Source: Tissierellia bacterium
Lineage (GTDB): Bacteria; Bacillota; Clostridia; Tissierellales; Tissierellaceae
NCBI GenBank assembly: GCA_012520755.1
Contig: JAAYNS010000182.1
Coordinates: forward strand, 1-34,937
Reading direction: 5' to 3'
DNA: 34,937 nt
In this document: positions 8,076-14,897 of the stretch, one piece after another
Layout of the letters: each line of letters starts with the position of its first letter
Position numbering within the stretch: the first letter of the stretch is position 1
The notes under the pieces: model-generated
Told to the model about the DNA's origin: nothing
Seen by the model: only the letters and a program-made list of their open reading frames with translations
Databases searched by the model: none
Translations under genes and position numbers: made by a program

Positions 8076-8900
8076 TTACTCCTCTCCTTTATTGAAAGAT
8101 GCTATAAGTTTTTTATATTCTTCAGTATATTCAGGCTTTGCTTCAACATGGAAGCTACCTATCTTAAACTTACCTTGTCTTTGTTCCTCTGACAATCTAT
8201 CCCACGCCTTATCCATAACTGCACTTTCTTTTACTGTTTGTAACATATCTACAGCAGAACCTTTTTTGTTTTTTCTACCATAATATGTTGGACACGCAGT
8301 TATTGCTTCAATAAAGGAAAAGCCTTTATTTTTTATTCCTTCTGCAATAAACTTCTCTAATTGTTTAGCGGCATATGCTGTACCCCTTGCTATATAGGAA
8401 GCACCCGCTCCTTTAGTTAACTCGCACAAATCAAAATTAGCATCTAAATTTCCATAGGGTGCTGTTGTTCCCTTGTCTCCGGTTGGTGTTGTTGGTGAAT
8501 ACTGACCACCAGTCATCCCATAAATATTATTGTTAAATACTATAGTTGTTATATCTATATTTCTTCTACAAGCATGAATTAAATGATTACCACCTATAGC
8601 TGATGAGTCACCATCACCTGTTATTACTATAACTTCTAATTCTGGTTTTGCCATTTTTACACCAGTAGCAAAAGCTAACGCTCTCCCATGAGTTGTATGA
8701 AGTGTATTGAAATCTAAATAGCCAGGAGCTCTTGATGAACACCCTATGCCTGATACTATGCAAACATTGTCTTTATCTAATCCTAAGGAATCTATTGCTT
8801 TGACAATAGCCCTTGTAACTATTCCATTACCACATCCAGGACACCATATGTGTGGTAGCTTATCTTCTCTAAAATATTCTTTTACTAAAGTACTAGCCAT
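8076..8900 (-). CDS. korB: 2-oxoacid:ferredoxin oxidoreductase beta subunit
   Basis: The thiamine-diphosphate-binding beta chain. After the start come IWCPGCGNGIVTRAI and SGIGCSSRAPGYL (cysteines for the [4Fe-4S] cluster), then the TPP/Mg motif GDGDSSAIGGNHLIHACRRN with NNNIYGMTGGQYSPTTP. I place the start at the ATG at 8900 (274 residues), because AAGGAGG sits 6 bases upstream and itself lies inside the longer possible frame from 8918. The gene overlaps the alpha stop by 8 bases. The sequence resembles 2-oxoglutarate and 2-oxoisovalerate oxidoreductase beta chains; the exact substrate is open. Confidence 0.93.
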   Translation of the reverse strand: MASTLVKEYFREDKLPHIWCPGCGNGIVTRAIVKAIDSLGLDKDNVCIVSGIGCSSRAPGYLDFNTLHTTHGRALAFATGVKMAKPELEVIVITGDGDSSAIGGNHLIHACRRNIDITTIVFNNNIYGMTGGQYSPTTPTGDKGTTAPYGNLDANFDLCELTKGAGASYIARGTAYAAKQLEKFIAEGIKNKGFSFIEAITACPTYYGRKNKKGSAVDMLQTVKESAVMDKAWDRLSEEQRQGKFKIGSFHVEAKPEYTEEYKKLIASFNKGEE

Positions 8901-10026
8901 TGTAAGCCTCCTTAACAACAGAGATTATTTCATGTGGAGGTATTATCTCTCCATTCAATCTTCCATATTTTTCAACTAAGGTATTCTTTCCTGCAATTCT
9001 GTCTACTTCTAAGAAATATTGCCCATCATTCATTTCTACAACAATGATTCTTTTTACTCTCTTGGATAGTTTTTCTAATTGTTTTTCTGGCGATGGCCAA
9101 ATTGTAATTGGTCTAAACATACCAACCTTGTAACCTTCTCCTCTTAAGGATTTAATAGCACTTTTTGCAGAACGTGAAGTACAACCAAACGCAACAATAG
9201 CTATATCTGCATCATCCAACATATATTCTTCATAAGTACAAATATCATCTTTATTATCTTCTATTTTATCTATTAATCTTCTTATTAAAGCTTCAGCTTT
9301 TGTGGCACCCGCTGGAAAACCTGTTTCATCATGAACTAAGCCTGTAACATGATATCTATATCCAGTGCCAAAATCAGCCATTTCTGGTACAATATCTCCT
9401 TCTTTTACTTCATAGGCTTTATATTCATCTGGAGAGCAGGTTGGCTTTTTCCTATCAATAATTTCAATTTCATCATCTTCTGGAATTTCAATTCTCTCTC
9501 TCATATGGCCTATAATTTCATCTAAAAGAAGTATCACTGGCGTTCTATATTTTTCTGACAAGTTGAAAGCTCTGATTGTCATATCATAAATTTCTCTAAC
9601 AGAATTTGGATATAAAGCTATAGTTGCGTGATCTCCATGAGTGCCCCATTTAGCTTGCATAATATCTCCTTGGGCTGGAGAAGTTGGTAGACCAGTACTT
9701 GGGCCACCTCTTTGCACATTGACAACTACACATGGCACTTCAGATATGATACCATATCCTAAATTTTCCTGTTTTAAGCTAAATCCAGGTCCTGATGTTG
9801 CTGTCATAGATTTAAGTCCAGTTAAAGATGCACCTATTACAGCGCCCATACTGCTTATTTCATCTTCCATTTGTATAAACTTACCGCCAACTTTTGGAAG
9901 CTCAATAGCTGATATTTCAGCTATTTCAGTAGATGGAGTAATAGGATAACCAGCATAAAATTTCATACCCGCTCTTAAAGCACCTTCAACACAAGCTTCA
10001 TTACCTTGCATCAATCTAATAGTCAT
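8893..10026 (-). CDS. korA: 2-oxoacid:ferredoxin oxidoreductase alpha subunit
   Basis: A 377-residue alpha chain without a fused gamma domain. The N-terminal pyrimidine-binding domain begins LMQGNEACVEGALRAGMKFYAGYPITPSTE. It includes MEDEISSMGAVIGASLTGLKSMTATSGPG and VNVQRGGPSTGLPT, both typical of KorA/VorA. A C-terminal transketolase-like domain follows (IAIVAFGCTSRSAKSAIKSL). The start at 10026 lies one base after the korD stop with AGGAGGTAA as ribosome-binding site. It forms the catalytic core with korB. Confidence 0.94.
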   Translation of the reverse strand: MTIRLMQGNEACVEGALRAGMKFYAGYPITPSTEIAEISAIELPKVGGKFIQMEDEISSMGAVIGASLTGLKSMTATSGPGFSLKQENLGYGIISEVPCVVVNVQRGGPSTGLPTSPAQGDIMQAKWGTHGDHATIALYPNSVREIYDMTIRAFNLSEKYRTPVILLLDEIIGHMRERIEIPEDDEIEIIDRKKPTCSPDEYKAYEVKEGDIVPEMADFGTGYRYHVTGLVHDETGFPAGATKAEALIRRLIDKIEDNKDDICTYEEYMLDDADIAIVAFGCTSRSAKSAIKSLRGEGYKVGMFRPITIWPSPEKQLEKLSKRVKRIIVVEMNDGQYFLEVDRIAGKNTLVEKYGRLNGEIIPPHEIISVVKEAYNG

Positions 10027-10027
10027 A

Positions 10028-10237
10028 TTACTTACCTCCTAGCCAAATAGCGAAATCAGGGCATCTTAACTCACATTGTCCACATTGAATGCAGTCTTCT
10101 AAACGTTTAACAACTACTATCTCATTTTCTAATTCTAAAACATTCTTTGGACAAAAAGCAACACATATACCGCAGCCCTTACACCATTCTTCTTCAACTG
10201 TATGTGATTTCAATCCAACTGTCGTTGTCGTTGCCAT
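10028..10237 (-). CDS. korD: 2-oxoacid:ferredoxin oxidoreductase delta (ferredoxin-like) subunit
   Basis: A 69-residue electron-transfer subunit with two 4Fe-4S motifs: CKGCGICVAFCP (from about residue 19) and CIQCGQCELRCP (from about 48), each CxxCxxCxxxCP. It should relay electrons from the TPP site to external ferredoxin. It is the first gene of the D-A-B-C-rpiR operon. The ATG at 10237 follows AAGGGGGAG. The promoter and two palindromes lie in the 148-base gap upstream. Confidence 0.93.
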   Translation of the reverse strand: MATTTTVGLKSHTVEEEWCKGCGICVAFCPKNVLELENEIVVVKRLEDCIQCGQCELRCPDFAIWLGGK

Positions 10238-10299
10238 CGTAACTCCCCCTTAATTATTTACTTATCTAAGTAATTTATATAAATCAATATATAGACTGA

Positions 10300-10328
10300 A
10301 TAATATCAAACTATATATTTATTCGCAA
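10300..10328 (-). promoter_or_regulatory. Sigma-A type promoter of the korDABC-rpiR operon
   Basis: The minus strand has TTGCGA, exactly 17 bases, then TATTAT, giving a leader of roughly 55 bases before korD. A 10-bp palindrome abuts the -35 box on its upstream side. Confidence 0.58.
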
Positions 10329-10353
10329 GAAATATTTCATTATTGCTAATAAT
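10329..10353. promoter_or_regulatory. Paired palindromes next to the kor promoter, candidate RpiR operator
   Basis: Two adjacent symmetric elements: GAAATATTTC (10329-10338, perfect palindrome directly touching the -35) and ATTATT-GCT-AATAAT (10339-10353, 6-bp arms). Regulators of the RpiR family bind inverted repeats near promoters, and the operon's last gene is such a regulator. Assignment is by position only. Confidence 0.45.
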
Positions 10354-10385
10354 TCGAAGAATCATTCAATTTAACCCCTAAATAA

Positions 10386-10955
10386 TTAGCATTTTTCTAC
10401 ACAGTATAAGATGGGTGGATTATTTATTTGGTTTATAAAATCAAACTTTAAAACATTGTATTCTTTTTGATTTAAAGTTCTTAAATATTTTTCAACACCT
10501 TCTTTTTCTTCTAGTCCACCTGCATGTCCAATGTATACTGTTATAATCATAAGTCCATTAGAATTTAGAATCTCCAAAGATTTTTGTACACTTAGCAAAG
10601 TACTATCTCTGTTGGTTTTGATCGCCTTATTACCTCTTGGCAGATAACCCAAATTGTAAACTACTAAATCTACTTTTTCTTTAATATATTTGTCAATATA
10701 TACATGGCTGTCATTAATCAATTTTACTCTAGAAGTCAAATTATGTTCTTTTAATAAATCGTATGTATTCTTAATGGCTATTTCTTGAACATCAAAACCA
10801 TAAACTTTACCATTATCCCCCACTAAATTTGACAATAATAATGTGTCATTACCATTGCCAACTGTGCAATCTAAAGCTATTGTTCCATTCTTTACTTGTT
10901 TATTCATTAATTCTTTTGCAATTGCAATAGTATTTACAATTTTTTTATACTTCAT
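10386..10955 (-). CDS. mnmM: tRNA uridine-34 methyltransferase MnmM (YtqB family)
   Basis: A 189-residue class I SAM-dependent methyltransferase. The SAM-binding stretch is ALDCTVGNGNDTLLLSNLVG (residues about 28-47), followed by VYGFDVQEIAI and the VVYNLGYLPRGNKAIKT block typical of the YtqB family. YtqB/MnmM methylates the wobble uridine (nm5(s2)U to mnm5(s2)U) in Gram-positive tRNAs, so this role is inferred from the family. The ATG at 10955 follows TTAGGTG and lies 17 bases after rluB, so it is likely cotranscribed with dacB and rluB. I see no convincing terminator after it. Confidence 0.85.
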   Translation of the reverse strand: MKYKKIVNTIAIAKELMNKQVKNGTIALDCTVGNGNDTLLLSNLVGDNGKVYGFDVQEIAIKNTYDLLKEHNLTSRVKLINDSHVYIDKYIKEKVDLVVYNLGYLPRGNKAIKTNRDSTLLSVQKSLEILNSNGLMIITVYIGHAGGLEEKEGVEKYLRTLNQKEYNVLKFDFINQINNPPILYCVEKC

Positions 10956-10972
10956 CTTAACACCTAACCATC

Positions 10973-11680
10973 TTAAAGGGATTTGAGATAATTAATTTCC
11001 TCATCATTCAGAAATCTCCAATTTCCAATCAATAAGCCACCTAATTGTAACTGGCCAATAGCTACTCTTTTTAATTTCTTTACAGGATGATTAACTGCCT
11101 CACACATCTTTTTAACTTGCCTGTTTCTACCTTCATGGATTTCTATATCCAGTATTGCTTCATCTAAATAATTCTTAACTATTTTCACCTTAGCAGGTGC
11201 TGTCTTTTTACCATCGATAAATATACCATTTCTTATCATATCTAATTCTACTTTATTAGGAACACCCTCAACTATAGCTATATATTTTTTTATAATCTTA
11301 TTGCTAGGATGGGTTAATTTGTTAGTAATTTCTCCATCATTTGTTAACAACAACAAACCTGTAGTATCTGCATCCAGTCTTCCTACAGGATAAATCCTTT
11401 CGTTTACATCTTCAATTAAATCAGTAACAATTCTTCTGCCCTTCTCGTCATTCAAGGTAGAAACATAGCCTACTGGCTTATTTAGCATTATATAGACTTT
11501 ATTAGTTTCCAATGTAATTCTCTTATTATCAACATATACTTTATCTTTCTTTGGATCTACCACACTACCTAAAGTATCAACAATTTTATTATTTACCTTA
11601 ACTCTTCCCTCTAAAATAATTTCTTCGGATTTTCTCCTTGATGCAACACCAGATAAAGCCATGTATTTTTGCAAACGCAT
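10973..11680 (-). CDS. rluB: 23S rRNA pseudouridine synthase RluB
   Basis: Converts a uridine to pseudouridine in 23S rRNA (position 2605 in E. coli numbering). A short S4-type RNA-binding domain (MRLQKYMALSGVASRRKSEE) is followed by the RsuA-family catalytic domain with the GRLDADTTGLLLLTNDGE motif (catalytic Asp), then HEGRNRQVKKMCEA. I chose the ATG at 11680 (235 residues) because AAAGGAG lies 8 bases upstream; a frame open from 11701 would place the ribosome-binding site inside the gene. The dacB-rluB order matches B. subtilis except that spmA and spmB are absent. Confidence 0.94.
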   Translation of the reverse strand: MRLQKYMALSGVASRRKSEEIILEGRVKVNNKIVDTLGSVVDPKKDKVYVDNKRITLETNKVYIMLNKPVGYVSTLNDEKGRRIVTDLIEDVNERIYPVGRLDADTTGLLLLTNDGEITNKLTHPSNKIIKKYIAIVEGVPNKVELDMIRNGIFIDGKKTAPAKVKIVKNYLDEAILDIEIHEGRNRQVKKMCEAVNHPVKKLKRVAIGQLQLGGLLIGNWRFLNDEEINYLKSL

Positions 11681-11714
11681 TAGTATATCTCCTTTTATCA
11701 TACTACTTTAATTC

Positions 11715-12821
11715 TTATTTTACTTTATTTAGAAATGGTTGTAAAATTCTATTTAAGAATGATACCCTTTCCACTTCATACTTAGCAACTAAATCATCCC
11801 TTCTAATTAGATTACCATACAAAAATACTTCTACATACCCAAGTATTTCATCTTTTGCTATAGGAGTATTAATCTGTTCATTTATATGGACTGACATCTT
11901 AACGCTCTTTAGCTCCTCATCCATAAGGGGATAAAAGAAATCATTATCTGCAACTAGTGCAATTTTATCTCGCTTACCATCAGTAACATCAGCTAGAGTA
12001 ATCAATTGTCCTTTCTCATATATATTATATAGCTTAAAATTCTCAAAACCATATTCCATTATTTTATAATTATCGTTGAACCAATTTGGAGCATTCAAAG
12101 ACACAGCTATTAACCTCATATTATTTCTAGTAGCACTTGTGACAAGGCATCTTCCTGAAGCCATTGTATATCCGGTCTTACCACCATCGGCCCCTTCATA
12201 CTCCCATAAAGCCTTGTTTTTATTAATAAAGTAATTATCTGTTTCCCGTTCACATTTATATGTTTTGGCACTAAATATATTCTTGAATTCATTGTATTCA
12301 AGAGCCTTTCTAGTTATAAAAGCTAAATCATAGGCTGTTGTGTAATGATTTTCATCATATAATCCATGAGGATTCACAAAATTCGTATTTAAGGCACCTA
12401 TTTTCCTTGCTTTATTATTCATCATAGAAACAAAGGCCTCTTCAGTGTTTCCTATATGATTTGCAATGGCTACAGCTGAATCATTACCAGATCTTAGGAT
12501 TAAGCCATATATTAAATCTATTAATTTAACCTTTTCTCCCTCTTTTAGATAAATACTAGAACCTTCAATGTTAATACTTTCTTTACCAATCTCTACAAGG
12601 TCATCTAAATTACCGTATTCTATGGCTAATAATCCAGTCATTATTTTAGTTGTACTTGCCATTGGCATTCTATTACGTGCATTCTTTTCAAGAATAACTC
12701 GACCTGAACTTTCTTCAACAAGTATATAGCTTTCAGCACTCAAGCTTAAATTGGATGCATAAGTATTCTCATTTAATAACAGTAGTAACATTAGTGTCAA
12801 TATAAACAGTATTTTTTTCAA
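11715..12821 (-). CDS. dacB: D-alanyl-D-alanine carboxypeptidase (peptidase S11), DacB-like
   Basis: Trims the terminal D-Ala of peptidoglycan stem peptides outside the membrane. The 368 residues begin with a signal peptide (LFILTLMLLLLLNENTYA). The three S11 motifs follow: SxxK at 56-59 (ASTTKIM), SxN (RSGNDSAVA) and KTG (GGKTGYTMASG). A C-terminal PBP5-like domain and an amphipathic end complete it. The start is TTG at 12821 with GGAGGG upstream. Its place between scpB and rluB equals that of B. subtilis dacB, a spore-cortex enzyme, hence the name. DacF upstream of scpA is a paralogue. A terminator-like hairpin lies just upstream. Confidence 0.9.
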   Translation of the reverse strand: MKKILFILTLMLLLLLNENTYASNLSLSAESYILVEESSGRVILEKNARNRMPMASTTKIMTGLLAIEYGNLDDLVEIGKESINIEGSSIYLKEGEKVKLIDLIYGLILRSGNDSAVAIANHIGNTEEAFVSMMNNKARKIGALNTNFVNPHGLYDENHYTTAYDLAFITRKALEYNEFKNIFSAKTYKCERETDNYFINKNKALWEYEGADGGKTGYTMASGRCLVTSATRNNMRLIAVSLNAPNWFNDNYKIMEYGFENFKLYNIYEKGQLITLADVTDGKRDKIALVADNDFFYPLMDEELKSVKMSVHINEQINTPIAKDEILGYVEVFLYGNLIRRDDLVAKYEVERVSFLNRILQPFLNKVK

Positions 12822-12850
12822 CTAAATCCCTCCTAAACACTATTAACTTC

Positions 12851-12880
12851 AAAAAAAAATAGTACTTAATTGTACTATTT
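12851..12880 (-). terminator. Rho-independent terminator between scpB and dacB
   Basis: A perfect 9-bp stem (AAATAGTAC / GTACTATTT, minus strand) with a 6-base loop runs into nine consecutive T on the minus strand. It lies about 70 bases after scpB and 29 bases before dacB. A TATAAT at 12899-12904 upstream makes an attenuator for dacB conceivable. Confidence 0.82.
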
Positions 12881-12950
12881 CCATTTCTAATCTTCATTAT
12901 TATAAGAATATATTTATATAGGTTTGTGTGAGATTAATTCACCCCTCTAA

Positions 12951-13484
12951 TTATTCATTATCTAATTCTGTTTGAAATTCTTCAATTCTAGGTAAATCAT
13001 CTATTGACTCTAAGCCAAAGTGTTTCAAAAACACTTCTGTAGTCCCATATAGAATTGGTCTTCCCGTTCTTTCAAGCCTACCCAATTCTTGTACCAGCTC
13101 TCTTTCTATAAGAGTTTCAATAGCTTTATCACTCCTAACACCTCTTATAGCATCTATTTCAGATTTAATAATGGGCTGCTTATATGCAATAATCGATAAT
13201 GTTTCTAATGAAGCATTAGATAAATTTCGTGTATTTTTTTTGTTATTTAATCTCTTGACCCACTCATAATGCTCTGGCCTAGTTCCTATTTGATAATAAT
13301 CATTAAACTTAATAATTCTAAGACCTCTCCTATGAAAATCAAAATCATCTATTAATTCCTTCATAATAACAGTTAGTGATTTTTCGTCTATTTCTAAAAC
13401 TGTTGATAAGTCCTTTATGCTCAAGGGATCTCCCCACGCAAAAAGCAATCCTTCTATTACAGACTTTACTTCCCTTTTATCCAT
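12951..13484 (-). CDS. scpB: Segregation and condensation protein B
   Basis: The winged-helix (kite) subunit of the SMC-ScpAB condensin that organises and segregates the chromosome. The 177 residues show the N-terminal ScpB domain (KSVIEGLLFAWGDPLSIKDL), the NASLETLSIIAYKQPIIKSE helix-turn-helix block and the IRGVRSDKAIETLIER and TGRPILYGTTEVFLKHFGL signatures. The start ATG at 13484 lies 2 bases after the scpA stop, indicating coupled expression. Confidence 0.96.
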   Translation of the reverse strand: MDKREVKSVIEGLLFAWGDPLSIKDLSTVLEIDEKSLTVIMKELIDDFDFHRRGLRIIKFNDYYQIGTRPEHYEWVKRLNNKKNTRNLSNASLETLSIIAYKQPIIKSEIDAIRGVRSDKAIETLIERELVQELGRLERTGRPILYGTTEVFLKHFGLESIDDLPRIEEFQTELDNE

Positions 13485-13486
13485 TA

Positions 13487-14224
13487 TTATACCTCTACCA
13501 TCCTTCTAATAATTAGAATATCACTAAATGAATCATCTTGTTCAACCCAAATTGACTTAAGTCTTACTAGTTCAAGTATCGACAAAAAATATGCAATAAC
13601 TTCTCCTTTAGAAGTCCTTATGGATAACAAATCAGAAAACAAGACTCTCTCACTTTTTGAAAGACGACTCTTTATATTATCAGTACATTCATCGAGGGTA
13701 TATTCTTCCCTATGTAATTCTTCGAAATCTAGCAGTTCATTATCATTAGTTTTTCTTGTTATAATAGAATTAATCGCTTTTAATAGCTTGTCCAAATCCA
13801 AATTTCCTAACTCTTCTACAGGATCATCAAAGATAGATAAATCTTCTCTAGGTTTATAGAATACTCTTGATTCAATTATTTCTGATTCCTTAAGTTTTTC
13901 AGCTATTTCTTTATATGTTTTATATTCAATTAGTCTTTGAACAAGTTCATCTCTAGGATCAACTTCTATTTCTACTCCATCTTCAACAGTCTTATCTTTT
14001 GGTAGCAACATTTTTGATTTTATCTCTATAAGAGTGGCCGCCATTACCAAGAACTCGCTTGTTACTTCTAAATTAAGTTCCCCCATTTTACGTATATAAC
14101 CCAAATACTGCTCAGTAATAGTGTTTATCGGAATATCATAAATATCAATTTCATCTTTTTTTATAAGGCTTAACAATAAGTCCATTGGGCCTTCAAATAC
14201 TTCCACTTCAACTTTATATACCAT
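13487..14224 (-). CDS. scpA: Segregation and condensation protein A
   Basis: The kleisin subunit that links the SMC heads. The protein begins VYKVEVEVFEGPMDLLLSLIKKDEID (ScpA N-terminal signature) and ends with the winged-helix region (RTSKGEVIAYFLSILELVRLKS) that contacts SMC. I place the start at the ATG at 14224 (245 residues), 6-7 bases after TAGGTG. The GTG at 14233 has no ribosome-binding site of its own. It follows the site-2 protease gene within 9 bases. Confidence 0.96.
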   Translation of the reverse strand: MVYKVEVEVFEGPMDLLLSLIKKDEIDIYDIPINTITEQYLGYIRKMGELNLEVTSEFLVMAATLIEIKSKMLLPKDKTVEDGVEIEVDPRDELVQRLIEYKTYKEIAEKLKESEIIESRVFYKPREDLSIFDDPVEELGNLDLDKLLKAINSIITRKTNDNELLDFEELHREEYTLDECTDNIKSRLSKSERVLFSDLLSIRTSKGEVIAYFLSILELVRLKSIWVEQDDSFSDILIIRRMVEV

Positions 14225-14233
14225 ATAGTACAC

Positions 14234-14824
14234 CTACAAACTCATTATTTTTATCATCAAAGATAATATAAAATCTATAATGGGACCAATTATCTTACTT
14301 GTTGTATTTGTTACAATTAATAAGACTAATACAAAATAAAAATATCTTTCATACTTGTAAAAATAATATTCCCATTTATTAGGTAGAAGACTAGCCAATA
14401 TCTTCGAGCCATCCAAGGGAGGTAATGGTAGTAAGTTAAAGACCCCCAACATAATATTATACCATAAGCCAGTAATAATCATTATACTAACTGTTCTACT
14501 AGTAATAGGTGCATATCTTAATATAAAAGCACATATAATAGCAATAATAAAATTTGTTGTTACACCTGCTATAGATACTAAAATTGTATCTCTTTTTCTG
14601 TTTTTGAACCTTGATGGATTAATAGGTACTGCCTTAGCCCATCCAAATCTGAATACAAGCATACATAAAAAACCTACAAGATCAAGATGCTTAATTGGAT
14701 TTAAAGTTAATCGGCCTGCTTCCTTGGCTGTATCATCTCCTAATAGATATGCTACATAACCATGAGCAAATTCATGAAATACTATAGCGCTTAGTAATCC
14801 TGGTAAACTATATAATATATCCAT
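14234..14824 (-). CDS. Site-2 protease family membrane metalloprotease (M50)
   Basis: A 196-residue intramembrane zinc protease of the short YwhC/SpoIVFB-like S2P group. The zinc-binding HExxH is at residues 18-22 (VFHEFAHGYVAYLLGD). A second metal/active site block reads NLLPLPPLDGSKIL, with Asp as the third ligand. Four to five transmembrane helices surround these. The start at 14824 follows AGTAGGT and is forced by the promoter: an upstream ATG-like start at 14875 lies before the -10 box. It heads an operon with scpA and scpB, as in many clostridia. The substrate is unknown. It lacks the CBS domain of SpoIVFB. Confidence 0.92.
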   Translation of the reverse strand: MDILYSLPGLLSAIVFHEFAHGYVAYLLGDDTAKEAGRLTLNPIKHLDLVGFLCMLVFRFGWAKAVPINPSRFKNRKRDTILVSIAGVTTNFIIAIICAFILRYAPITSRTVSIMIITGLWYNIMLGVFNLLPLPPLDGSKILASLLPNKWEYYFYKYERYFYFVLVLLIVTNTTSKIIGPIIDFILSLMIKIMSL

Positions 14825-14857
14825 TAAATACCTACTTTCTAATATATAGATATTTAC

Positions 14858-14886
14858 ATTATACAACCTCGACAAAATAATGTCGA
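14858..14886 (-). promoter_or_regulatory. Sigma-A type promoter of the site-2 protease-scpAB operon
   Basis: The minus strand has TCGACA (5 of 6 to TTGACA), exactly 17 bases, then a perfect TATAAT, about 27 bases before the expected transcript leader end at the ATG (14824). The -35 and the whole spacer are part of a perfect inverted repeat. Confidence 0.75.
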
Positions 14887-14890
14887 GGTT
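14865..14890. repeat. Perfect 10-bp inverted repeat overlapping the protease-scpAB promoter
   Basis: Plus strand AACCTCGACA, AAATAA, TGTCGAGGTT. The arms cover the -35 box and the spacer, stopping one base short of the -10. It also lies 8 bases after the dacF stop, so its transcript could form a hairpin, but no T-run follows it on the minus strand. Each arm contains TGTCGAG, one base from the Spo0A box TGTCGAA. It could be an operator, a weak terminator of dacF, or both. Confidence 0.7.
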
Positions 14891-14897
14891 TATATAC

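Noticed and set aside
8901-8918. Longer korB start at ATG 8918
   Set aside because: The ribosome-binding site AAGGAGG lies inside that extension and fits the ATG at 8900; homologous beta chains begin there.
14825-14875. Longer site-2 protease frame starting at 14875
   Set aside because: It would start upstream of the -10 box at 14858-14863 and has no ribosome-binding site; the ATG at 14824 has one.
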